Shown here: positions 41,192-49,041 of the stretch, piece after piece
Numbering within the stretch: the stretch's first letter is position 1
Layout of the letters: every line of letters begins with the position of its first letter
DNA from: Pelosinus sp. UFO1
GTDB lineage: Bacteria; Bacillota; Negativicutes; DSM-13327
Direction: 5' to 3'
DNA: 64,000 nucleotides
Assembly: GCF_000725345.1 (NCBI RefSeq)
Contig: NZ_CP008852.1
Coordinates: forward strand, 734,001-798,000
Position numbers and translations under genes: made by a program
Notes under the pieces: model-generated
Seen by the model: only the letters and a program-made list of their open reading frames with translations
The model's database searches: none
What the model was told of the DNA's origin: nothing

Positions 41192-41521
41192 GTGAACAAC
41201 TGTGACCATAAGCACATGCACGAGGAGCATATGATGCATGACAATTGTATGCCGATGCATGACGGGCATATGGAGCATATGATGCATATGATGCACGGTG
41301 GACACATGATGCCCGGCATGGACCACATGATGATGGCTATGATGAGTATGGCCTACTTCCGGATGCACTCCGACCCTATAACTGAATATGCTTGTATGCA
41401 AGTAAAAAAAGTCGGTGTCAAATGTGCTATCATGGAAGCAGCCCTGCTTGGGTTGCTGATTGGCATGGGATATAGCCATGAAAAGGCCCACATGGTACTT
41501 GACACCTGGAAAAAGTGCTAA
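41192..41521 (+). CDS. Methionine/histidine-rich small protein
   Basis: The 109-residue protein starts MNNCDHKHMHEEHMMHDNCM; the first 55 residues consist mainly of Met and His with Asp/Gly/Pro (HMMHMMHGGHMMPGMDHMMM). The C-terminal 50 residues are an ordinary helical domain with cysteines (YACMQVKKVGVKCAIMEAAL, KAHMVLDTWKKC). The GTG start is eight bases after GAGGAGGG. Met/His-rich tracts bind Cu(I)/Ag(I) or nickel in known chaperones and CopC/PcoE-type proteins, so a metal-binding role is plausible but unproven. There is no signal peptide. Confidence 0.75.
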   Translation: MNNCDHKHMHEEHMMHDNCMPMHDGHMEHMMHMMHGGHMMPGMDHMMMAMMSMAYFRMHSDPITEYACMQVKKVGVKCAIMEAALLGLLIGMGYSHEKAHMVLDTWKKC

Positions 41522-41590
41522 TTAAAACAGGAAACAGTCCGCCGCTCGTCAATGGTCAAGCACCATTTTAGTAGACACTGAAAAATACAG

Positions 41591-41810
41591 CTAAGTGATA
41601 AGCTGGCGTCTATACTCGACAGGCGTCAGTTTATTTAATTTTCGTTGGGCTCTATCTTTTTTTGTAAAAAGAATACACTCAGAAATACTCCTTAGTACTT
41701 CATCTAAATTTGATATATGATAAGGGTAGAGCGCTTCTACCTTAAGGTGTGAAAAGAACCCAATAGAGGTATTGTCTAAAAACGTGACAGGGTACTAACC
41801 ATGACCGATA
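41591..41810 (-). pseudogene. C-terminal remnant of an IS3-family transposase
   Basis: The minus strand encodes DNTSIGFFSHLKVEALYPYH and later RAQRKLNKLTPVEYRRQLIT before a stop at 41591. This is the end of the IS3/IS150-type integrase core (DNAxxESFFxxLK..., LSPxEYR). No start or left part of the element is found. The remainder of 41522-42084 holds repeat units (41940-42016) and the MarR promoter. Confidence 0.75.
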
Positions 41811-42016
41811 TGGATTTAGCACTTTTCTAAGTCTTTGGTGCTTAGTATAAGTGAGTTTGAATATATAGCAGGATTTAGTATTTGTAAAAGAGAAGCTAAT
41901 AAAAACAATTTAGAATTATCGTTTTTAATTAGGACAAGGAACCTGTCCCTTGTAAGATGTAGTATAGAAGGGTTATTTTGGAGATGGTGACGAAAGGAAA
42001 CGTCTCCAGTGTCCTA

Positions 42017-42050
42017 TTTTGTTGAAATAGAAACAAAAATTTAATATAAT
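42017..42050 (+). promoter_or_regulatory. Promoter and operator of the MarR gene
   Basis: TTGAAA (42022-42027) and TATAAT (42045-42050) are 17 bp apart. The -35 lies inside TTTTGTTGAAATAGAAACAA (42017-42036), a copy of the operator found twice before the MFS gene. Confidence 0.8.
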
Positions 42051-42084
42051 ATTGCTAATGCACCAACGGGTGGGAGGACAGGCC

Positions 42085-42558
42085 ATGAACAAAGAAGAAC
42101 AGGTCATGATGCGTTTCAGGGACTTATACAACAAGATGGTTTGGCTTAATAAGCTTAAGATGGAAGACAGTTTAAAGGGGTATAAGCCTTCTGAAGTACA
42201 TTGCATCGAATACATTGGAGGAAATGTAGATTCCAACGTGACAAAACTTGCGGAGCCCTTTTATATGACTAGGGGGGCCATAAGTAAAATGACCAAGAAG
42301 CTCATAAAAAAGGGTGTCATTGAAAGCTATCAGAAGCCAGATAATAAGAAAGAAATTTATTTCAGGCTTACTGAACAAGGGCAAGAAATTTACAAAGTCC
42401 ATGAGGAGCTGCACAAAGAGTTTCAAGAGCGGGATAAAGCCGTATTTGAGCAGGTAACCGAGGAACAATTTGACAGTATGCTTAGCTTCGTGGAAAAGTA
42501 TAATAGGCATTTGGATGCAGAAATAAAGAAACAGGGTATAGAGATTAAGTCGGAATAA
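42085..42558 (+). CDS. MarR family transcriptional regulator
   Basis: The 157-residue protein has a winged helix with VTKLAEPFYMTRGAISKMTK as recognition region and the wing KPDNKKEIYFRLTEQG, with dimerising helices at both ends. GGGAGGA precedes the ATG at 42085; an in-frame ATG at 42052 lacks a ribosome binding site. It is likely a repressor of itself and of the MFS-flavoprotein operon downstream, since the same 22-bp operator occurs in all three promoter positions. Confidence 0.92.
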   Translation: MNKEEQVMMRFRDLYNKMVWLNKLKMEDSLKGYKPSEVHCIEYIGGNVDSNVTKLAEPFYMTRGAISKMTKKLIKKGVIESYQKPDNKKEIYFRLTEQGQEIYKVHEELHKEFQERDKAVFEQVTEEQFDSMLSFVEKYNRHLDAEIKKQGIEIKSE

Positions 42559-42567
42559 ACTAGACTT

Positions 42568-42600
42568 GATTCAGATGGAGTGTTAAACTCCATCTGAATC
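42568..42600 (+). terminator. Hairpin after the MarR gene
   Basis: GATTCAGATGGAGT pairs perfectly with ACTCCATCTGAATC around GTTAA, nine bases after the MarR stop. The T-tract is weak. Confidence 0.6.
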
Positions 42601-42626
42601 TTAGTCGACGTTATCCAGGGACTTAG

Positions 42627-42670
42627 CCGCTCTTTATTCACCGCCTATAGAGGCGGGAGTATTAGAGCGG
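42627..42670. repeat. Double hairpin resembling an IS200/IS605 end
   Basis: CCGCTCT/AGAGCGG closes a stem that contains a second hairpin CCGCCT-ATAG-AGGCGG. Such GC-rich subterminal hairpins are typical of IS200/IS605 or TnpB element ends, but no TnpA or TnpB gene is present here. Confidence 0.5.
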
Positions 42671-42710
42671 GTTAGTCATCGGATAAACTTGAATAATGAA
42701 ATGAAACCAC

Positions 42711-42746
42711 AGGCAGCCCAACTCTATTGAGAACGGGCTGCATTTT
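42711..42746 (+). terminator. Intrinsic terminator before the MFS promoter
   Basis: GCAGCCC pairs with GGGCTGC around 15 nt and is followed by A-TTTTT. It separates the MarR transcript from the MFS promoter. Confidence 0.7.
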
Positions 42747-42757
42747 TATTGCAATCA

Positions 42758-42816
42758 TTTTGTTGACAAAGAAACAAAACGGTGATAAGATGATTTTTGT
42801 TGACAAAGAAACAAAA
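42758..42816 (+). promoter_or_regulatory. MFS promoter with two MarR operators
   Basis: Two identical 22-bp copies starting TTTTGTTGACAAAGAAACAA lie at 42758-42779 and 42795-42816. The first contains the -35 TTGACA (42763-42768), 17 bp from TAAGAT (42786-42791); the second covers the start site region. The MarR gene has a third, near-identical copy in its promoter. Confidence 0.85.
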
Positions 42817-42843
42817 ATATCATCTTTTGAGAGGAAAATTTAA

Positions 42844-44100
42844 ATGTTCAAATTTAGATCACAAAATGTACAGAACACAGAACAAACCGTAGATAAAAAG
42901 GCTTTACTATTCGGTCTTATGTTTGTGTTTCTTTGCGGAATAGGCTTCGGTATCATAACACCTGTCGTCCCATTCTTAGTGCAGCCTTATACAAGCAATC
43001 CGGGAGATCAAGCGATAGCTGTTACGCTGCTGACCTCTGTTTATGCAGTCTGCGTGTTTTTCGCGGCCCCCGGACTTGGAGCTTTGAGCGACAGATATGG
43101 CCGTCGTCCAGTACTCTTAGTATGCCTTTTGGGTTCCGCAATCGGGTACTTAGTTTTTGGCATAGGAGGAGCTCTATGGGTACTATTTGCTGGGCGCATA
43201 ATAGAAGGTATAGCAGGCGGGAGCATAAGCACAATCTTCGCATATTTTGCAGACATCACTCCTCCAGAACAGAGAACAAAATACTTTGGATGGGTGAGTG
43301 CGGCTTCAGGTGTAGGCTTCGTCATTGGCCCAACTCTAGGCGGATTACTTGCCAAGTTTGGTTATTCTGTACCCATGTATTTTGGAGCAATAATAACTTT
43401 ATTGAATGTTGTTTATGGATTCTTTTTTATGCCTGAGAGCCTTGACAAGAATAATAGACTAAAAGAGATTGCCTTTGTAAGACTGAATCCATTTACACAG
43501 CTTGTAAACGTACTTTCCATGAAAAACTTAAAAAGGCTGTTTGTCTCAGCGTTTTTACTTTGGATACCCAACGGATCTTTACAGGCAGTTCTTTCACAAT
43601 TTACAATAGATACTTTCAGTTGGGAGCCTGCACAAATCGGACTTGTGTTTTCAATTATGGGCTTCCAAGACATCATTTCACAAGGTCTTATAATGCCAAA
43701 GCTTTTGATAAAACTTAGTGATAAACAGATAGCAATTCTTGGAATGGTTTCCGAGATTATAGGCTACAGTCTTATTGCAGCATCGGCTTTGTTCTCATTC
43801 TATCCTCTTTTTATCGCTGGAATGTTTATATTTGGTTTTGGTGATTCGCTCATTGGGCCTTCATTCAATGGGATGGCCTCTAAGTCTGTCGATTCTAGTG
43901 AACAAGGAAGGATTCAAGGAGGTAGCCAATCTATTCAGGCTTTAGCAAGAATAATTGGGCCTATCATTGGAGGTCAAATCTATGTATCACTTGGTCATGC
44001 CGCACCCGCTTTTATGGGGATGATCCTTATAGCAGTGGCAATACCAGTTTTGTATAAGGGTACGCAAAAATCAATACACAATCTACAGAACAAACCGTAG
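42844..44100 (+). CDS. MFS efflux transporter (tetracycline-resistance/DHA1 type)
   Basis: A 418-residue protein with twelve membrane segments, the motif A GLGALSDRYGRRPVLLVCLL between TM2 and TM3, and motif C-like SAASGVGFVIGPTLGGLLAK. FGIITPVVPFL at TM1 fits TetA/MdtG-type exporters driven by the proton gradient. It is repressed in all likelihood by the MarR protein and is co-transcribed with the flavoprotein gene 20 bp downstream. A 20-bp direct repeat (acagaacaaaccgtagataa) lies in its 5' end (42877-42896) and again at the stop (44085-44104), in different frames. Confidence 0.93.
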   Translation: MFKFRSQNVQNTEQTVDKKALLFGLMFVFLCGIGFGIITPVVPFLVQPYTSNPGDQAIAVTLLTSVYAVCVFFAAPGLGALSDRYGRRPVLLVCLLGSAIGYLVFGIGGALWVLFAGRIIEGIAGGSISTIFAYFADITPPEQRTKYFGWVSAASGVGFVIGPTLGGLLAKFGYSVPMYFGAIITLLNVVYGFFFMPESLDKNNRLKEIAFVRLNPFTQLVNVLSMKNLKRLFVSAFLLWIPNGSLQAVLSQFTIDTFSWEPAQIGLVFSIMGFQDIISQGLIMPKLLIKLSDKQIAILGMVSEIIGYSLIAASALFSFYPLFIAGMFIFGFGDSLIGPSFNGMASKSVDSSEQGRIQGGSQSIQALARIIGPIIGGQIYVSLGHAAPAFMGMILIAVAIPVLYKGTQKSIHNLQNKP

Positions 44101-44120
44101 ATAAGGAGGAAAGAAGAAAA

Positions 44121-44702
44121 ATGAAAATTATCGGAATTATTGCAAGTCCGCGGAAAGAAGGCAATACCGCCTGGATAGTAAACAAAATACTCGAAGGTGC
44201 GAAAGAACAGGGTGCCGAAACCCAATCTTGGTATTTCAGCGATCTTGATATCAAACCGTGCCAGAGTTGTTATGGCTGCAAAAAGGGCGATCGGGGTTGT
44301 ATTATCAACGACGACATGCAGAAACTTTATGGCGCGATTGAGCATGCCGATGCCCTTGTTCTCGGCTCGCCGGTTTACATGGGGCAGATGAGTGCCCAGG
44401 CGAAGATATTCACCGACAGGTTGTTTGCGCGATTTTCTCCACGATTCTCTCCGTATTTCAAAGAAGAAAATGCCGCGAAAAAAAAGCTGATTCTTGTGTT
44501 TACTCAGGGTAATCCTGATTCCGGCATGTTCCAGTTGTATTTTGATTATACGAAAAACATGTTTCAGCTGCTGGAATTTGATGTTAAAGAGGTACAAGTC
44601 GTTGCCGGTATGCGAAATGAAGCGGCGCATGAAAGAAAAGATCTGCACACTGTCATGAAGGATATCGGTTCATCGTTGGTTTCGGAACGATTCCCGGAAT
44701 AA
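44121..44702 (+). CDS. NAD(P)H-dependent FMN reductase-type flavoprotein, third paralogue
   Basis: A 193-residue flavodoxin-fold protein with IASPRKEGNTAWIVNKI (FMN site), cysteines in CQSCYGCKKGDRGC and GSPVYMGQMSAQAKIFTDRL. It is related to the two copies at 36501 and 40407 but clearly diverged. It follows the MFS gene by 20 bp with GGAGG and is part of the MarR regulon, suggesting that a quinone, nitro or other redox-active compound is both reduced and exported. Confidence 0.92.
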   Translation: MKIIGIIASPRKEGNTAWIVNKILEGAKEQGAETQSWYFSDLDIKPCQSCYGCKKGDRGCIINDDMQKLYGAIEHADALVLGSPVYMGQMSAQAKIFTDRLFARFSPRFSPYFKEENAAKKKLILVFTQGNPDSGMFQLYFDYTKNMFQLLEFDVKEVQVVAGMRNEAAHERKDLHTVMKDIGSSLVSERFPE

Positions 44703-44773
44703 TGAGGATATTGCAATTGCGGATAAGCAGGGGTAGAGCGGGTGTATCGAGGGTTTAAGATTAATCGGGGGGA

Positions 44774-44833
44774 ACGTATCATTGATAACGGTGCAAAATG
44801 TCCTCAATCCTTGTGTATGCAGGGATTGAGGAC
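44774..44833. repeat. CGTATCATTGATAACGG box plus hairpin
   Basis: The box (44774-44798) is followed by a 11-bp stem GTCCTCAATCC/GGATTGAGGAC (44800-44833). The same arrangement, in the same order, precedes the complete methyltransferase gene copy at 50566-50625. Confidence 0.8.
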
Positions 44834-44880
44834 ATTTCTAATTTTACTTTTTGCCAATAAAGATGTATTTATACGATTAT

Positions 44881-45110
44881 CTATAGTTCTTTTTTACATT
44901 TTACAATTATAAATTTCACTGGAGGTTTATTTTTAAAGTTCTTATTTGACTCATCAATTTCTTCAAATTCTATCAATCCATATTTTCCAAATTCTCGTTT
45001 TACTGAATCAGAATCACAAAAGAACATTTTTACGCCTTCCATTATCTCAAATCGGTCTTTACTCAGTTGTTTTCCCTTTCCAAACATTGGAGCTTTTTTT
45101 GAAACAGTTG
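44881..45110 (-). pseudogene. 3' fragment of a SAM-dependent methyltransferase gene
   Basis: The last 70 or so codons (PMFGKGKQLSKDRFEIMEGV onward to the stop) match the gene at 50675-51304 almost exactly. The left limit at 45110 abuts a GGGACAGG repeat. No start or SAM-binding motif remains. The downstream repeats are included in the duplicated block, which spans about 44774-45110 and 50567-50905. Confidence 0.85.
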
Positions 45111-45116
45111 TAGGAG

Positions 45117-45143
45117 GGACAGGGGGACAGGGACACTGTCCCC
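45117..45143. repeat. GGGGACAGGGACACTGTCCCC unit
   Basis: A short palindrome of the GGGGACA/TGTCCCC family marks the break in the methyltransferase fragment. Confidence 0.6.
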
Positions 45144-45172
45144 GTTTTCCTCAGGGTCCATTGGAATCATTA

Positions 45173-46057
45173 TTATGGTGATTTATTTAAATTGGAGGCT
45201 ACCATTATATTATAAAATTGCTTAGGAGTAACACCATATTCATTTTTAAAAGATCTGAAAAAATTTGAATAATCACCAAATCCAGCTTGTTTGTAAACGC
45301 TATTTATTGGATAGTCTTTAAGAATTAGCTCTTTGGCGAGAATTAATTTTTTTTGCACAATATACCTGTGAATGGTAGTACCTGTATGCTTGGAAAATTC
45401 TCTGGACAGATGGAATTTACTAAGATAACTTTCTTTAGAAAGTTCATCAAGGGTAATGTCTTCATCGATATGATTATTAATATACTCAATTATTCCTTCA
45501 ATTAGGTGGTTCTTCTGGACAGTAATATCTAAGTGAGATTTATCGTTAAAAGCAAGATTGTTTAAGTATATGGCAAGCTCTATAATATAAGCCTTATAGA
45601 GCAAGGTTTTGCCGGGAACTTTGTAGTTTTCTAGACTCAGCAGTTTATTGAGCTGTGTCTTTATGTTTTGTTGATTTTCAATATCAGCTCTTATTACATT
45701 TTTTTTTGCTAGGCTTTCAAAGCATAGGGTAAGATCAATTTCTGGTGTTGATAATCCCTGTAGAAAGGATTTATTTATCCAAAGCACGATACGCTCATAG
45801 GGAATCTTCATGCTATTAACAATTGCTTGGTGAAGTTCCCTTGTATTAATTAATACAATGTCCCCTAATTGTAGGTTATAGGATTTGCCTTCGATTAAGT
45901 ATGTCACATCTCCAGACATATATAGATAACACTCATAAAAATCATGATGATGTAAATATAAAAAGGGAAGATCAGTATTTAAAAAATGAAAGACTTCATA
46001 ATCATGGGGAAGCATATGTTTGCGTGTCAAAAATTCGTGTATGCCTTTTTTTTTCAT
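45173..46057 (-). CDS. AraC family transcriptional regulator
   Basis: The 294-residue protein has an N-terminal cupin (FLYLHHHDFYECYLYMSGDV, INTRELHQAI) and a C-terminal double HTH (DITLDELSKESYLSKFHLSR, YPINSVYKQAGFGDYSNFFR, typical FKNEYGVTPKQF). It is divergent from the GH31 gene with a 457-bp gap, so it probably activates the GH31-MFS operon in response to a sugar bound in the cupin. The start at 46057 follows AAAGGTG; a GTG at 46066 is in frame. Confidence 0.92.
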   Translation of the reverse strand: MKKKGIHEFLTRKHMLPHDYEVFHFLNTDLPFLYLHHHDFYECYLYMSGDVTYLIEGKSYNLQLGDIVLINTRELHQAIVNSMKIPYERIVLWINKSFLQGLSTPEIDLTLCFESLAKKNVIRADIENQQNIKTQLNKLLSLENYKVPGKTLLYKAYIIELAIYLNNLAFNDKSHLDITVQKNHLIEGIIEYINNHIDEDITLDELSKESYLSKFHLSREFSKHTGTTIHRYIVQKKLILAKELILKDYPINSVYKQAGFGDYSNFFRSFKNEYGVTPKQFYNIMVASNLNKSP

Positions 46058-46514
46058 TATTATCACCTTTTAAACAATTTGTATAAATTGCGGTAAAATT
46101 TTCTGAATTATTCCGCTATTAAAGAGTTTGAATGGTAAAAAATAACTGTAACTAGTAGTGCGTGTTAGCGAAGTTTATCTATATTATATTTTGTACAGCA
46201 ATTTTTGCAAGTTTTTGAGCAATGAAAACAAACTTTTTATATCTTTGTTCAGTTATAATTTAGTCGTAGTATTTGAAATATAAAAAAAATTCGAATAAAT
46301 TAAAGGAAATTCAATGAGGTGATAAAGGGCAATCGAACAATAAAAATAATCCAAGTAAGAGGGAGGAATGAAGTTTTTTCTTAACAGGGAGGGGGAATTG
46401 TTGTAGCAAGTTTATATTGATGCGACAGTAATTGAAAAAATAGAATAGTACGGTAACTTTGCTAAAAGTAGATAATAAACAGCCGGAATAAAATGTGTTA
46501 AAAGGAGGGGAAAT
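46058..46514. promoter_or_regulatory. Divergent AraC/GH31 promoter region
   Basis: This AT-rich gap has no gene. A TTGTTC..TATAAT-like stretch near 46243-46260 and a run of A/T before 46300 are candidate promoter parts, but I cannot assign operators. It must hold the AraC sites. Confidence 0.4.
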
Positions 46515-48995
46515 ATGAATTTATTACAGATTGATGTTAATGATGATTTTATTGAAATGCATACTGATGAAGCTTGGGTACGAATGATATTTCTTAGTGC
46601 AGACATCTTTCGGGTACGGGTTTCCTGGAATGAAAAGTTTCTGCCGGATCGTTCGTATATTCTGGTAAAAACAGCATGGGAAGACGAATTAGACGACTTT
46701 ATGAGCAGTGAAAGGATAAAGGTAAAACCATATGTAGCCCGCCAGGAAGAAACAGCAGAAAATGTAATTTTTCATACTGACTCGTTAGAAGTCAGAATAA
46801 AGAAAGCGCCCTTTGCTATTTCTGTATATAACAAACAAGGCGTGTGTCTACATGCAGATGTTCCGGAGATTGCTTATGGCAAAGATCATTTGGGGCGTGT
46901 TTATCACTATAGTGTGAAACATCCTGATAATTGTTATTACGGTTATGGGGAAAAAACAGGATTTCTTAATAAAGATAAACGGCGTTTGCGTATGAGCAGC
47001 AAAGATACGATTGGCTATGATCCACGTCAAGCTGATCCGCTTTACAAGCATATTCCGTTTTATATGGTGCTAAATAAAGAGGGTAAAACCGCTCATGGCA
47101 TTTTCTATCATAATGCGTACGACTCTACTTTTGATATTGGCGCAGAACGCAGCGGCTATTGGGCCCCTTATACTTATTTTGTTGCTGACGGGGGAGAAAT
47201 GGACTGGTTTTTCTTTAACGGACCTACGGTTAAAGATGTTGTTGCTAATTATACAGATATTACTGGAAAAACAGTGCTTCCTCCGCGCTACAGCCTAGGG
47301 TATATGGGGTCAACTATGTATTATACCGAACTGCCGGAGAAATCTGATGAAGCAGTACTTGGTTTTATCGCGCAAGCTAAAGCAGAAGATATTCCCTGTG
47401 AAGGATTCTTCTTGTCTTCCGGCTATACCAGCGGTAAGGATGGCAAACGGTATGTATTTGAATGGAATCAAGATCGTTTTCCTGATCCGGCAGGGTTTGT
47501 TACAAAGCTGCAGCAAAATGGTGCTGAATTATGTCCGAATATAAAGCCGGGCATGCTGCTTACGCATCCACAGTATGCAAAATTTTCGGCTGGCGGAGCG
47601 TACATAAAAGATGCTAAAGGAGAGAAGGCGCGAATCGACCGTTTTTGGGGCGGTCCTGCGTCCTTTATCGATTTTACCAGTCCGTCTGGCCGGGAGTTTT
47701 GGAAAGAGGGCATGAAAGAAGCGTTGATTTCTAAAGGCGTTGTGGCTATCTGGAATGATAACTGCGAGTATGAAACGCAGGATATGCTGGCATCCTGTCA
47801 TGGGGACGGCAAAGCTGAACCACTCGGAGGACTTCGCCCGATAATGTCAACACTAATGGCGCGTGTGGCTCACGAGGCTATGGCTGAAGCAAAACCTGGG
47901 GTGCGCCCTTATGTTTTAAACCGGGCTGGCTTTGCCGGGATTCAGCGTTATGCATCAACATGGTGCGGTGACAACTTTACAAGCTGGGAAAGTCTGAAAT
48001 TCAATGTACCGACAATGTTAGGCATGGGGTTGTCCGGTGTAGCTAATCAGAGCAGTGACATTTGCGGGTTTGCCGGACCGCGTCCGGAACCTGAGCTTTT
48101 GGTGCGCTGGATTCAGCAAGGGATTTTTCAGCCGCGTTTTTGTATCCACTCCTGTAATGACGACAATACAGTGACTGAGCCCTGGATGTATCCTGACTAT
48201 ACTCCTTATGTCAGCGAAGCTCTTAAATTCCGTTACACCTTAGTTCCATACTTATATTCCTTAATGTATCAGGCTTCCATAGAAGGTGCGCCAATAATGC
48301 GTCCTATGTTGTTCGAATTTCAAAATGATTCTAAGGTTTATGAGGAAAGCTTTGATTATATGTTTGGACCGAGCATGTTGGTGGCCAATGTACTGGAAAA
48401 GGGGGCGACTACACGAGAGATTTATTTGCCGGAAGGTACAATCTGGCGCGAATGGGGTACTTGGCGGAAGATGGAAGGTGGACAGAAAATTACCGTGGAG
48501 ACGCCGCTTGCTAGAATACCGCTATTTATTAGAGGTGGCAGCATTATTCCGATGACCGAAGGTATTACAAATTTAAGAACACAAGAAATCACCCGAATTA
48601 AGTATCTGATTGAGCCAACGGCTGCGGGCGAGTTTACGATGTATGAAGACGATGGTTATACTGATAAATATAAAGATAAAGAATATCTCACAACGCAGAT
48701 TATTTGTACTGCTGAAAAGGAAGCCTGCAATATCGAATTTATCCGCAGTGGTGAGTACCAAAGTACTGTAAAGGAGGAGGAAATTCAAATAATTTGTCCC
48801 GAAAAGGCGCCGCTTGAAGTACGAATTAATGAACAATTATTACCAAGAATTATGAATGTTGCAGACGGAAAACAGGGCAAAGATAGTTGGTACTATGATG
48901 CGCAAGCAGGTATTGCCTCAATTTCTTTATTTCAGCAGCAAGAGAAGATAAGTGTAGAAGTGTTGTTTGCCAGCAAAGATTTGATTTCGATCTAA
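46515..48995 (+). CDS. Glycoside hydrolase family 31 (alpha-glycosidase)
   Basis: A large (826-residue) GH31 enzyme with an N-terminal beta-sandwich, a TIM barrel and C-terminal beta domains. Marker segments are NCYYGYGEKTGFLNKD, PPRYSLGYMGSTMYYTE, the nucleophile region AIWNDNCEYE (W-N-D-N), GFAGIQRYASTWCGDN with the acid/base aspartate, and ICGFAGPRPEPELLVRW. No signal peptide is seen, so it acts inside the cell. Substrates in this family are alpha-glucosides, alpha-xylosides or sulfoquinovosides. It is co-transcribed with an MFS sugar transporter 46 bp downstream. Confidence 0.95.
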   Translation: MNLLQIDVNDDFIEMHTDEAWVRMIFLSADIFRVRVSWNEKFLPDRSYILVKTAWEDELDDFMSSERIKVKPYVARQEETAENVIFHTDSLEVRIKKAPFAISVYNKQGVCLHADVPEIAYGKDHLGRVYHYSVKHPDNCYYGYGEKTGFLNKDKRRLRMSSKDTIGYDPRQADPLYKHIPFYMVLNKEGKTAHGIFYHNAYDSTFDIGAERSGYWAPYTYFVADGGEMDWFFFNGPTVKDVVANYTDITGKTVLPPRYSLGYMGSTMYYTELPEKSDEAVLGFIAQAKAEDIPCEGFFLSSGYTSGKDGKRYVFEWNQDRFPDPAGFVTKLQQNGAELCPNIKPGMLLTHPQYAKFSAGGAYIKDAKGEKARIDRFWGGPASFIDFTSPSGREFWKEGMKEALISKGVVAIWNDNCEYETQDMLASCHGDGKAEPLGGLRPIMSTLMARVAHEAMAEAKPGVRPYVLNRAGFAGIQRYASTWCGDNFTSWESLKFNVPTMLGMGLSGVANQSSDICGFAGPRPEPELLVRWIQQGIFQPRFCIHSCNDDNTVTEPWMYPDYTPYVSEALKFRYTLVPYLYSLMYQASIEGAPIMRPMLFEFQNDSKVYEESFDYMFGPSMLVANVLEKGATTREIYLPEGTIWREWGTWRKMEGGQKITVETPLARIPLFIRGGSIIPMTEGITNLRTQEITRIKYLIEPTAAGEFTMYEDDGYTDKYKDKEYLTTQIICTAEKEACNIEFIRSGEYQSTVKEEEIQIICPEKAPLEVRINEQLLPRIMNVADGKQGKDSWYYDAQAGIASISLFQQQEKISVEVLFASKDLISI

Positions 48996-49041
48996 TAATA
49001 TTTAAACGAACTCAAAATAAATAGCAGGGGAGATACGAAAA

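Noticed and set aside
41591-41810. Intact insertion sequence
   Set aside because: Only the C-terminal part of a transposase is left; there is no start, no inverted repeat pair and no left end.
43022-44648. Long frames antisense to the MFS and flavoprotein genes
   Set aside because: They are mirror frames of strongly supported genes with clear motifs and ribosome binding sites.
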